DNA of 12,309 nucleotides from CAZJRB01 sp964547995 (GCA_964547995.1 CAZJRB010000163.1:1-12309); one strand, 5' to 3'. Shown: positions 1 through 6,823, counted from the stretch's first letter. Translations and numbers: made by a program. Notes: generated by a model from the sequence alone, not told the origin.

Positions 1-145
1 GCCGCATTTTCAGAAATAGCAAAATCGCCCTAAAAAGTGCAAAACTCGAACTTAGCAGTACCCCAATCAGTACAAACAAGTGCGATAGCCGGTACTGATA
101 CCAGCGGAGTTTGGGTTTCGGCTCGGGTTGGGGCTTCTCGCTCAT
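1..145 (-). CDS. N-terminal fragment of a small membrane protein, cut by the window edge
   Basis: Reading leftward from an ATG at 145 gives 48 codons without a stop before the window ends. The peptide begins with a charged, proline-rich stretch (MSEKPQPEPKPK). A tryptophan/tyrosine-rich LRWYQYRLSHLF segment follows, then a hydrophobic helix at about residues 23-45 that probably spans the membrane. The order of basic/proline-rich tail, aromatic-Q-aromatic box and one helix resembles the N-terminal module common on planctomycete membrane proteins, and the larger minus-strand protein ending at 8224 has a similar one. A TAGAAT box lies 6 bases before the ATG, suggesting a leaderless transcript. 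The fragment is clearly more AT-rich than thiE. It lies 82 bp downstream of thiE on the same strand. No function can be given. The main doubt is the short visible length. Confidence 0.55.
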   Translation of the reverse strand, partial: MSEKPQPEPKPKLRWYQYRLSHLFVLIGVLLSSSFALFRAILLFLKMR

Positions 146-151
146 GTCCGG

Positions 152-181
152 ATTCTACCACGGCGGGCCGGGCGGGGGCAA
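152..181 (-). promoter_or_regulatory. Possible promoter of the left-edge gene
   Basis: On the minus strand TTGCCC (176-181) and TAGAAT (152-157) are 18 bases apart. The last base of TAGAAT is 6 bases from the ATG at 145, so transcription would start at or next to the start codon. The -10 match is good and the -35 match is weak. Confidence 0.3.
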
Positions 182-227
182 GCAAGGCGTTTCCCAACAG
201 GGCGACCGCTACGTACCACCTGCACGC

Positions 228-1832
228 TCACCGCAAGCCGCTCGACAACCGTCTGACCACTTCCGCCGGGTCGTCGGACTTGGTAATCGCGCCGCTGAGG
301 GCCACTCGGCCAATGCCGGTCGTCAGGACCTCGGCGAGGTTTTCGGGCGTAATGCCGCCGATGGCGAACGCCGGCAAACGGATCTCGGCCGCCACCGCGC
401 GCAGCAGGTCCGGGCCGGGAAATCCTTCGAACGGCTTCGTGCCGGACGGGAACGTCGGCCCGACCCCGATGTAGTTCGCGCCGTCGAGAACCGCCCCGCG
501 CGCCTGGTCCAGCGAATGAGTCGATACGCCGATCAATGCGTCCGGGCCGACGATCGCCCGGGCGTCCTTCACCGAAAGATCCTCCTGGCCGACGTGGACG
601 CCGTCGGCACGGCTCAGCGCCGCCAGGTCCGGCCGGTCGTTCATGATGAACAGCGCCGGCGTTTGCCGGGTCATCTCCCGCAGGAGGTGCGCTCGTTCGA
701 GCAGCTCGCGATCGTCGAGTTGCTTGTCGCGGAGTTGCAGCACATCGACGCCGGCGTCGATCAGCAATCGGGCCAGTTGCCGGAAGTCCTCGACCGACGA
801 GCGGCCGTCGATCAAGACGTAGAGCCGCGCACCGGCAAGCCGCTCGATGCTCGAACGGGTGATCTCGACCGCCCGTTGCAGCGTGTAGGTTTCGTAACGG
901 AGCTGTTTGAGCCGGGCAGCCGTGTCGGGATCGAGCGTTTTGCCGAATTCCTCCAGGCTGCGCAGGCCCTCCTGGAGGCGAATGAGGTTTGCCGTCAACA
1001 CGCCGGCCGTGTCGTCGCGGGTCTGCTCCGAGGAAGCACTCAGCCGGGTGCCGACGTCGGCCCGGGTTTCGCGGGCGGCAAGGCGATGCTCGATCGAGAT
1101 TTCGCCCAGCGCGGACGCCAGCTCGTGACGCAATTGCTTGCACAGACCGGTCAAGTGCCGGTCGTCGAGCACGAACCGGACATGGTCTTCCACCACGCGC
1201 AACCCTTCCCGTGTACGGTTCGCCGCCGCGTCGATGGCTCGAAGAACGGCGATCCTCTCCGCGGCAGCGGGCTCGGGACGTGCCTGGGGGATGTCTTCCG
1301 CTCGCTCGCCTTCGACCGGCGATCGGGGCTCTTCGTCCGCGAGTTCCTCCAACGGCAGCGGGTTGGGGTCGTAGCCGTAGACCCGCTGTATCTCTGCTTC
1401 CAGCGCCTCCGGCTGGAGCCCTTGTTCCCTAAGCCAGGTCCCGACCTCGCTCTCGGCGGCAACCAATTCCAGCAGGAGGTGTTCGGTGGCCAGAACCGGG
1501 TCGGCGTATTCCGCCATTCGGCGGCGTGCCGTGTCGAGCAACTCCTGCAATTCGAGAGAGAGGAGTCCCAGTCGGCCCTCGCGCCCCCCAACGGGGGATT
1601 CGCACGGTGTCATTTCCGGCCAACGCCCGCACACGCCGGACGTGTCGATGCCATGTCGGGCCAGAGTGATTGCGGCGCGGCATTCCGACTCGGCCAAGAG
1701 TCCCAACAGCACAACCGGGGGTTCCAACTCGTCGCAACCGTCACGAGCGGTCCATCCGGCAGCATACGTCAACGCGCGCAGGGCGGCGGGCGTAAACTGG
1801 AATCGCATGGTCGAAAAGGGGTTGGAAGCCAT
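228..1832 (-). CDS. thiE: Clp_N-like / ThiD2 / ThiE fusion: thiamine-phosphate synthase
   Basis: A 534-residue protein in three parts. Residues about 9-152 hold two Clp N-terminal-type repeats (13-63 and 92-152); the second contains ATEHLLLEL, close to GTEHILLGL in ClpC. A linker rich in Glu, Pro and Ala follows. Residues 194-332 match the ThiD2 family (hydroxymethylpyrimidine-phosphate kinase), with an internally repeated EGLR..E signature (NRTREGLRVVED and IRLQEGLRSLEE). Residues 335-532 are a complete ThiE barrel: QLRDK 366-370, NDRPDLA 398-404, DGVHVGQED 410-418, YIGVGPTFPSGTK 454-466, AIGGI 490-494. ThiE joins HMP pyrophosphate to thiazole phosphate to make thiamine phosphate in the cytoplasm. 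ThiD2-ThiE fusions are known in cyanobacteria and relatives; the Clp_N part is unusual. An ATG at 1808 (MRFQFTPAAL) is an equally plausible start, placing the Clp_N-like domain at the extreme N-terminus. No clear ribosome site precedes either. Confidence 0.93.
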   Translation of the reverse strand: MASNPFSTMRFQFTPAALRALTYAAGWTARDGCDELEPPVVLLGLLAESECRAAITLARHGIDTSGVCGRWPEMTPCESPVGGREGRLGLLSLELQELLDTARRRMAEYADPVLATEHLLLELVAAESEVGTWLREQGLQPEALEAEIQRVYGYDPNPLPLEELADEEPRSPVEGERAEDIPQARPEPAAAERIAVLRAIDAAANRTREGLRVVEDHVRFVLDDRHLTGLCKQLRHELASALGEISIEHRLAARETRADVGTRLSASSEQTRDDTAGVLTANLIRLQEGLRSLEEFGKTLDPDTAARLKQLRYETYTLQRAVEITRSSIERLAGARLYVLIDGRSSVEDFRQLARLLIDAGVDVLQLRDKQLDDRELLERAHLLREMTRQTPALFIMNDRPDLAALSRADGVHVGQEDLSVKDARAIVGPDALIGVSTHSLDQARGAVLDGANYIGVGPTFPSGTKPFEGFPGPDLLRAVAAEIRLPAFAIGGITPENLAEVLTTGIGRVALSGAITKSDDPAEVVRRLSSGLR

Positions 1833-1942
1833 AGCTAGCAATCAATTTACGATGCAGGAAGGTATCGAGAAGCCTCGATGTCGCTTCCCAAGTTTCGCAT
1901 TTATTGCGGGTGTTGGCAATCCGGCCCGAAAGGGTGGTTCTC

Positions 1943-1960
1943 AGCCGCCTTGATTCGGCT
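1943..1960. promoter_or_regulatory. Small dyad around a -35 box
   Basis: AGCCG (1943-1947) and CGGCT (1956-1960) form a perfect 5-bp inverted repeat with an 8-base spacer. The -35 hexamer TTGATT of the rightward promoter overlaps the spacer. It could be an operator for the tpr-clpC operon, but a 5-bp arm can arise by chance. Confidence 0.25.
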
Positions 1961-1978
1961 TGTTTTAGGAGTTACAAT
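1950..1978 (+). promoter_or_regulatory. Sigma70-type promoter of the TPR-clpC operon
   Basis: TTGATT (1950-1955) and TACAAT (1973-1978) are separated by exactly 17 bases and match 4 of 6 and 5 of 6 consensus positions. Transcription would start near 1985, giving a leader of about 60 bases. No CIRCE-like or CtsR-like heat-shock operator is visible next to it. The rest of the divergent region 1833-2045 shows no convincing promoter for the leftward thiE. Confidence 0.6.
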
Positions 1979-2030
1979 TCCGAGGTTAGAGCTATGATTA
2001 CCCGGGAATTGCCTATGAGCAATAGGTAAG

Positions 2031-2036
2031 AAGGAA
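2031..2036 (+). promoter_or_regulatory. Shine-Dalgarno site fixing a GTG start
   Basis: AAGGAA lies 9 bases before the GTG at 2046. The in-frame ATG at 2055 would be 18 bases away, too far for normal use, so the GTG is the better start. Confidence 0.55.
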
Positions 2037-2045
2037 CGGATTGCC

Positions 2046-2645
2046 GTGCGCAGGATGCCGAAGGCGATGTACGTGTGGCCGGGATTGCCCCAGCTTTGGA
2101 AGGGGGGGAACTGGTACGCCTTGGCGGTCGCCGCGACTGCGGCCGCCCTGTTGAACCTGTTGCTGGCGGTCACGTTCGGTTGGAGCGAACTAATCGCCCC
2201 TGCCACGCGTACCGCGCTATGGATAGGCATGTTTGCGGGATGGATCACTGCGATCGCGGCGACCGAGATGCGGTATCGCCGGACCAACCCGGCCGAAGAT
2301 ACGGACGCGGATACGGACCGCTATTGCGAGGCAATCGAGTTTTACCTGAAGGGAGATTACTTTCAGGCGGAACGGCTCCTGTCCGGTTTGCTGCGTCGAG
2401 ACGCCCGCGACGCCGAGGCCCGGCTCACGCTGGCAACGTTGATGCGACGTACCGGCCGGTTCGACGAGGCAACCCGGCAATTGGACCGGCTCGTCCGGAT
2501 CGAGGCCGCCGAGAAGTGGGAACTGGAAATAGAGCGAGAGCGAGAACTACTAGCCGAACTCGAGAAGACAACCGGCTGTCCTGTCGAAGGGCAGGCAAAC
2601 CGTGATCCGGCCGGGCCGACCGCCGACCGGAAACACGCGGCCTAG
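2046..2645 (+). CDS. Two-pass membrane protein with a cytoplasmic TPR-like tail, operonic with clpC
   Basis: A 199-residue protein. Two hydrophobic helices at about 23-43 and 55-73 form a membrane hairpin after an aromatic N-terminal segment (MYVWPGLPQLW). An arginine-rich stretch, EMRYRR, follows and suggests the tail is cytoplasmic. Residues about 90-172 form helical repeats of TPR character: YLKGDYFQAERLLSGLLRRD, then TLMRRTGRFDEATRQLDRLV, ending in a strongly charged helix (ELEIERERELLAELE). The last 25 residues are polar and probably disordered. The stop codon is 21 bp before the clpC start, on the same strand and behind one promoter, so co-transcription with clpC is likely. TPR domains bind other proteins, which makes a membrane anchor or scaffold for ClpC a reasonable guess, but nothing in the sequence proves it. 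I do not recognise a named family. Confidence 0.85.
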   Translation: MRRMPKAMYVWPGLPQLWKGGNWYALAVAATAAALLNLLLAVTFGWSELIAPATRTALWIGMFAGWITAIAATEMRYRRTNPAEDTDADTDRYCEAIEFYLKGDYFQAERLLSGLLRRDARDAEARLTLATLMRRTGRFDEATRQLDRLVRIEAAEKWELEIERERELLAELEKTTGCPVEGQANRDPAGPTADRKHAA

Positions 2646-2666
2646 CCGCTCAACGGAGAATTTGAA

Positions 2667-5222
2667 ATGTACGAACGATTTACCGACCGCGCACGCAAGG
2701 TCATGCAGTTGGCCAACCAGGAAGCACAGCGGTTCAATCACGAATATATCGGCACCGAACACATCCTGCTCGGACTGATCAAGGAAGGGAGCGGGGTGGC
2801 CGCCAACGTGCTGAAGAACCTCGACATCGACCTGCGGAAAATCCGACTGGAGGTCGAAAAGCTCGTCCAGAGCGGGCCCGACATGGTCACGATGGGTAAG
2901 CTCCCCCAAACACCGCGTGCCAAGAAGGTCATCGAATGCTCGATGGAAGAGGCCCGGAACCTCAACCACAATTACGTCGGCACCGAACACATCCTGCTGG
3001 GCCTGCTCCGCGAGCAGGAAGGCGTTGCCGCCCAGGTGTTGATGAACCTCGGCGTGAAGCTCGAGGACGTCCGCGAGGAGGTCCTCAACCTGCTCGGCCA
3101 CGGGATGGACGCGGAAGGTCCCGAACGCGGCGGCGGCGGCGCGGGTAGCGAGTCGCCCAGAGGCGGCAAGTCGAAAACCCCCGCCCTGGACAGCTTCGGA
3201 CGCGATCTCACGGAACTGGCCAAGCAGGGCAAGCTCGACCCCGTCATCGGCCGCGAAAACGAAATCGAACGGACCATGCAGGTCCTCAGCCGACGGACCA
3301 AGAACAATCCCGTCCTGCTCGGCGAGGCCGGCGTCGGCAAGACCGCCATCGTCGAGGGATTCGCCCAGCAAGTCGTCAACGGCAACGTCCCCGACCTGCT
3401 GATGGAAAGACGCATCGTCGTGCTCGACCTGGCGATGATGGTCGCCGGAACGAAGTACCGCGGGCAGTTCGAAGAGCGAATCAAGGCCGTCATGAACGAG
3501 GTGCGGCGAGCCAAGAACACGATCCTGTTCATCGACGAGTTGCACACGCTCGTCGGCGCCGGCGGGGCCGAAGGGGCCATCGACGCCTCGAACGTCCTGA
3601 AACCGGCCCTCTCCCGCGGCGAAATCCAGTGCATCGGGGCGACCACCCTCGACGAATACCGCAAGTACATCGAAAAGGACAGCGCGCTCGACCGCCGCTT
3701 CCAGTTGGTCATGGTCGAGCCGTCGACGAAAAAGGAAACCATCGATATCCTCAAGGGCCTCCGCGACCGCTACGAGCAACACCATCACGTGCAGATCACC
3801 GACGACGCGGTCGACGCGGCCGTCGAACTGTCGAGCCGCTACATCACCGGCCGCTGTCTGCCCGACAAGGCAATTGACGTGATCGACGAGGCGGGCGCCC
3901 GAATCCATCTGAAGTCGATGACCCGGCCGCCCGACCTGAAGGAAATCGACAAAGAGGTCGAGGACCTCAACCGGCAGAAAGAGGAAGCGGTTGCCGACCA
4001 GGACTTTGAAAAGGCCGCGTCCCTGCGCGATTCGACCGACAAGCTGAAACACAAGAAGAAGCTCATTACCAAGGAATGGCAGGAGAAATCCCGCGCCGCC
4101 GGCGGAGTGGTCGACGAGGACGTCATCGCCGAGGTGGTCTCGAAAATCACCGGTATCCCGCTGACGCGGATGACCACCGAAGACTCCATGCGGCTGATGC
4201 AGATGGAAGAAGACTTGCACAAGCGGGTGGTCAGCCAGGACGAGGCGATCAGGTCGACCTCGAAGGCGGTCCGCCGCAGCCGGAGCGGACTGAAAGACCC
4301 CAAGCGGCCCACCGGCTGCTTCGTCTTCGCCGGGCCGACCGGCGTCGGAAAGACCCTGCTGGCGAAGGCCCTGGCCGAGTTCATGTTCGGCGACGAAGAC
4401 GCACTGATCCAGGTCGACATGAGCGAGTACATGGAGAAACACAACGTCAGCCGGCTGATCGGGGCGCCTCCGGGCTACGTGGGCTACGAGGAAGGCGGGC
4501 AGTTGACCGAGAAGATCCGCCGCCGGCCCTACGCCGTCGTCCTGCTCGACGAAATCGAAAAGGCCCACCACGACGTCTTCAACATGTTGTTGCAAGTCAT
4601 GGAGGAAGGCCGGCTGACCGACAGCTTCGGCCGGAACGTCGATTTCCGCAACACCATCCTGATCATGACGACCAACGCCGGGGCCGCGGCAATCAAGAAC
4701 GAGGCGGAGTTCGGCTTCCGCAAATCCGACGACGACTCGTCGTACGAGAGCATGAAAACCCGCGTCACCGAGGAGATCGAGAAGGTCTTCCGCCCCGAGT
4801 TCCTCAACCGCGTGGACGACGTGATCGTCTTCCGGCACCTCACCGAGGACGACCTGGCCGACGTGGTCCACCTCGAGCTGGCGAAGGTCCGCGAGCGGCT
4901 CGACGAGCGCGGCCTGCAACTGGTGATGACCGACGACGCCACGAAGTTCATCGTCAAGAAAGGCTGCAAGGAACTCGAGTTCGGGGCCCGGCCCCTGCGG
5001 CGAGCCATCGAATCGATGATCGAAGACCCGCTCTCCGAAGAGCTGCTCAAAGGCGAATTCCAGGGCAAGGACACCATCACGGTCAACGTGAAAAAGGTCG
5101 GCACCAAGAAGCAACTCGTGTTTGAAGGCTCGGCCGCCGAACCGGCGGAACAGACGCCCCCGCCCGTCGGCGCCGCCGCCGACGGAGGTTCGGGAAGCGA
5201 CACCGTCTCCGATTCGACATGA
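2667..5222 (+). CDS. clpC: ClpC, AAA+ unfoldase subunit of the Clp protease
   Basis: An 851-residue class I Hsp100 ATPase of normal length for ClpC. Residues 1-147 contain two Clp_N repeats, each with the GTEHILLGL signature (29-37, 106-114). A Gly/Ser-rich linker (151-172) follows. AAA module 1 has Walker A GEAGVGKT (219-226) and Walker B ILFIDE (286-291). The middle domain at about 425-470 carries a UVR-like coiled coil (QKEEAVADQDFEKAASLRD), which separates ClpC from ClpA and from the long-M-domain ClpB. AAA module 2 has Walker A GPTGVGKT (556-563), Walker B VVLLDE (624-629) and the sensor strand TTNAG (668-672). An FGF tripeptide at 682-684 is in the right place for a ClpP-docking loop. 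The C-terminal 30 residues are a Pro/Ala/Gly-rich tail. ClpC unfolds proteins with ATP and feeds them to ClpP. A GGAGA site (2655-2659), 7 bases before the ATG, fixes the start. Confidence 0.97.
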   Translation: MYERFTDRARKVMQLANQEAQRFNHEYIGTEHILLGLIKEGSGVAANVLKNLDIDLRKIRLEVEKLVQSGPDMVTMGKLPQTPRAKKVIECSMEEARNLNHNYVGTEHILLGLLREQEGVAAQVLMNLGVKLEDVREEVLNLLGHGMDAEGPERGGGGAGSESPRGGKSKTPALDSFGRDLTELAKQGKLDPVIGRENEIERTMQVLSRRTKNNPVLLGEAGVGKTAIVEGFAQQVVNGNVPDLLMERRIVVLDLAMMVAGTKYRGQFEERIKAVMNEVRRAKNTILFIDELHTLVGAGGAEGAIDASNVLKPALSRGEIQCIGATTLDEYRKYIEKDSALDRRFQLVMVEPSTKKETIDILKGLRDRYEQHHHVQITDDAVDAAVELSSRYITGRCLPDKAIDVIDEAGARIHLKSMTRPPDLKEIDKEVEDLNRQKEEAVADQDFEKAASLRDSTDKLKHKKKLITKEWQEKSRAAGGVVDEDVIAEVVSKITGIPLTRMTTEDSMRLMQMEEDLHKRVVSQDEAIRSTSKAVRRSRSGLKDPKRPTGCFVFAGPTGVGKTLLAKALAEFMFGDEDALIQVDMSEYMEKHNVSRLIGAPPGYVGYEEGGQLTEKIRRRPYAVVLLDEIEKAHHDVFNMLLQVMEEGRLTDSFGRNVDFRNTILIMTTNAGAAAIKNEAEFGFRKSDDDSSYESMKTRVTEEIEKVFRPEFLNRVDDVIVFRHLTEDDLADVVHLELAKVRERLDERGLQLVMTDDATKFIVKKGCKELEFGARPLRRAIESMIEDPLSEELLKGEFQGKDTITVNVKKVGTKKQLVFEGSAAEPAEQTPPPVGAAADGGSGSDTVSDST

Positions 5223-5228
5223 AGTAGA

Positions 5229-5292
5229 ACGGGTTTGTAACCCGTCCCGGACGGGCGGCAAACCGGTCTTACAAGACTGTCGGCCAATTGGC
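5229..5292. repeat. Cluster of three short dyads behind clpC
   Basis: Seven bases after the clpC stop, ACGGGTT (5229-5235) and AACCCGT (5239-5245) form a perfect hairpin with a 3-base loop. Then come the dyad GTCTT/AAGAC (5266-5270, 5273-5277) and the 10-bp palindrome GCCAATTGGC (5283-5292). A second fold competes with the first hairpin: GGTTTG (5232-5237) with CAAACC (5259-5264), enclosing CCCGT (5241-5245) with ACGGG (5251-5255). There is no U-tract, so this is not a classic terminator, though it may slow polymerase or protect the clpC mRNA end. From memory, similar palindromic units are dispersed in planctomycete genomes. Confidence 0.5.
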
Positions 5293-5314
5293 ATGGTGGG
5301 CCTTTCGCCACCGC

Positions 5315-5343
5315 TGGCCGAAGGGGATTCGATCCGCTATACT
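5315..5343 (+). promoter_or_regulatory. Possible leaderless promoter of the MFS gene
   Basis: TATACT (5338-5343) matches 5 of 6 consensus positions and ends 6 bases before the ATG at 5350. At 17 bases upstream the -35 position reads TGGCCG (5315-5320), a poor match. Transcription would start at about the A of the start codon. Confidence 0.35.
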
Positions 5344-5349
5344 CATGGG

Positions 5350-6723
5350 ATGCACACCCACGCAAGCGATTCTGCCCCCGAGCAGTGTCCGGTTGCCGCG
5401 CCCGCCCCGCCCTACCCGAGCCAGTGGCCGACCCACCCGGCCATCGAGCCGCACGAGCCGCGGAACCTGGTTCTGTTGGCCGTTCACCAGATCGTGCTGC
5501 GCGTCGGGTGGATCTTCAAGACCGAGAGTGTGATCATGCCGGCGTTTCTCGACTCGCTCGGCGGGGTCGGGTGGATGCGGGGATTCATGCCCTTGCTGAG
5601 CCGGTTCGGCCAGAGCGTGCCGCCGGTGCTGCTGGCGGATTGGTTTCGGGCGGCACGATCCAAGAAGCGGACCTTGGCGTGCTGCGTGATATTGATGAGC
5701 CTGCCGTTTGCCGTCTTGGCGTCGGTTTGCCTCTCCGGCGAGGCGGGCCGGTTTGCCTGGATGCCGCTGCTGTTTCTGACGATGTACGGCCTGTTTTTCA
5801 TTTTTTACGGGCTGTACCAATTGTCGTTTGGGGCGACCCAGGGCAAATTGATCCGCCCGACGCGGCGGGGGCTGCTGTTGTTGATCGCAACATCAACGGG
5901 CACGATTCCGGCAATCCTGATGGCGTGGCTGTTGATGGGGCGCTGGCTCGCATTGCCCGGTGGAGGTTATGGCTATCAGTTCGCGTTCACGTCGGCTTGT
6001 TTTTTGTTGTCGGCCCTGTTGGTTTTGTTGCTGGCCGAGCCGCTCGACCCGCAGCATCGCCGCCCGGCGATCCCCTTTCGCCGGAGCGTGATTGAAACAC
6101 GGCAAACGTTGCGGGCCGACCCGAACCTGCGGCGCCTGGTTGCGGTGGCGATGCTGTTCGGGAGCGGGCTGATCGTTTTTCCCCACTACCAGGCGTTTGC
6201 GAAGCAGGAATTCGGGCTGGGGGGGCGGCACTTGATGGTTTGGGTCATTGTCCAGAGCATCAGCGTCGGCACGCTGAGCCTTTTCGTGGGACCGGTGGCC
6301 GACGCCCTGGGCAACCGGCTGACGCTTCGCACGCTGATCCTCGGGGCAGCCGTCGCCCCCTTCTACGTCGCCTCGCTGCCGTATCTCCCCCACGAGATCG
6401 GGAACCAACTCTTTTGGTTGGTTTTCCTTCCCATGGGCATTTTTCCCTTGACCTTGCGGATTCTGGTCAACTACACCCTGGAAATCTGCGAACCGGAGGA
6501 ACACCCCCGGTACTTGAGCACGGTGAGTCTCTGCCTGGCGGTTCCGTTTCTGCTCTCGCCCGTCGTCGGCGGACTGGTCGACGTGGCGGGATTTGCGACC
6601 GTCTTTTACTCGGTTGCCGGGCTGATTGTTCTCGGCGGCCTGATGACCTTCCGGCTCGACGAGCCGCGCCACCGCCTGGCCGGACCCGAGGTCGGTCCCG
6701 TCGCCGCCGGAGGAGAAGAGTAG
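5350..6723 (+). CDS. MFS-type membrane transporter, substrate unknown
   Basis: A 457-residue integral membrane protein. A polar, proline-rich N-terminal tail of about 35 residues (HASDSAPEQCPVAAPAPP) is followed by roughly 11-12 hydrophobic helices in two halves, with a basic central loop at about 232-262 (DPQHRRPAIPFRRS). Major-facilitator motif-A-like loops appear in both halves: LADWFRAARSKKR (about 95-107) and GPVADALGNRLTLR (314-327), the latter with the usual Asp and Gly. Length and topology fit the major facilitator superfamily. No subfamily signature identifies a substrate. The ATG at 5350 is chosen because a -10-like TATACT lies just upstream and the reading frame before it has no domain-like content. 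An in-frame ATG at 5293 would add 19 residues. The next gene, a permease, starts 158 bp downstream on the same strand behind its own promoter-like boxes. Confidence 0.85.
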   Translation: MHTHASDSAPEQCPVAAPAPPYPSQWPTHPAIEPHEPRNLVLLAVHQIVLRVGWIFKTESVIMPAFLDSLGGVGWMRGFMPLLSRFGQSVPPVLLADWFRAARSKKRTLACCVILMSLPFAVLASVCLSGEAGRFAWMPLLFLTMYGLFFIFYGLYQLSFGATQGKLIRPTRRGLLLLIATSTGTIPAILMAWLLMGRWLALPGGGYGYQFAFTSACFLLSALLVLLLAEPLDPQHRRPAIPFRRSVIETRQTLRADPNLRRLVAVAMLFGSGLIVFPHYQAFAKQEFGLGGRHLMVWVIVQSISVGTLSLFVGPVADALGNRLTLRTLILGAAVAPFYVASLPYLPHEIGNQLFWLVFLPMGIFPLTLRILVNYTLEICEPEEHPRYLSTVSLCLAVPFLLSPVVGGLVDVAGFATVFYSVAGLIVLGGLMTFRLDEPRHRLAGPEVGPVAAGGEE

Positions 6724-6724
6724 G

Positions 6725-6753
6725 TTGCCTTGTGCCGGGGGACGTGTAATAAT
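6725..6753 (+). promoter_or_regulatory. Promoter-like boxes before the permease
   Basis: TTGCCT (6725-6730) and AATAAT (6748-6753) are 17 bases apart, starting 1 base after the MFS stop codon. The -10 box matches 5 of 6 consensus positions. Transcription would begin near 6760, at the start of the heptanucleotide array, so the array would be transcribed as leader. Confidence 0.45.
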
Positions 6754-6755
6754 TA

Positions 6756-6804
6756 GTTGAGAGTTGAGAGTCCAGAGTTGAGAGTTGCGAGTTGAAGATT
6801 GAGA
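6756..6804 (+). repeat. Heptanucleotide tandem array, consensus GTTGAGA
   Basis: Seven consecutive 7-base units: GTTGAGA, GTTGAGA, GTCCAGA, GTTGAGA, GTTGCGA, GTTGAAG, ATTGAGA. The phase is unbroken over 49 bases. It resembles the 7-base short tandem repeats described in cyanobacteria. The same units return at 11177-11229. Confidence 0.85.
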
Positions 6805-6823
6805 ACGCCTCAGATCCTTCCTT

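Noticed and set aside
111..1838. A 575-codon open frame antisense to thiE
   Set aside because: It is explained by the codon bias of the minus-strand ThiE fusion and shows no recognisable domain.
1833..1841. TTG at 1841 as the thiE start
   Set aside because: It adds only three residues and has no ribosome site; ATGs at 1832 and 1808 are better.
1855..1950. Possible TPP riboswitch upstream of thiE
   Set aside because: The minus strand has CTGAGA followed by ACCCTT, as in the THI box, but the GGGGTGC element and the GAACCTGAT and TAATACC parts are missing, so the match is too partial. A covariance-model search would decide.
1833..2045. CIRCE or CtsR operator for clpC
   Set aside because: No TTAGCACTC/GAGTGCTAA pair and no GGTCAAA heptads are present.
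2550..5294. A 914-codon open frame antisense to clpC
   Set aside because: It mirrors GC-rich codons of clpC, has a low-complexity composition with no domain, and the plus-strand frame is an unmistakable ClpC.
5122..5349. N-terminal extension of the MFS protein overlapping clpC
   Set aside because: The extension translates the clpC end and the palindromic repeat in another frame; the ATG at 5350 follows a -10-like box.
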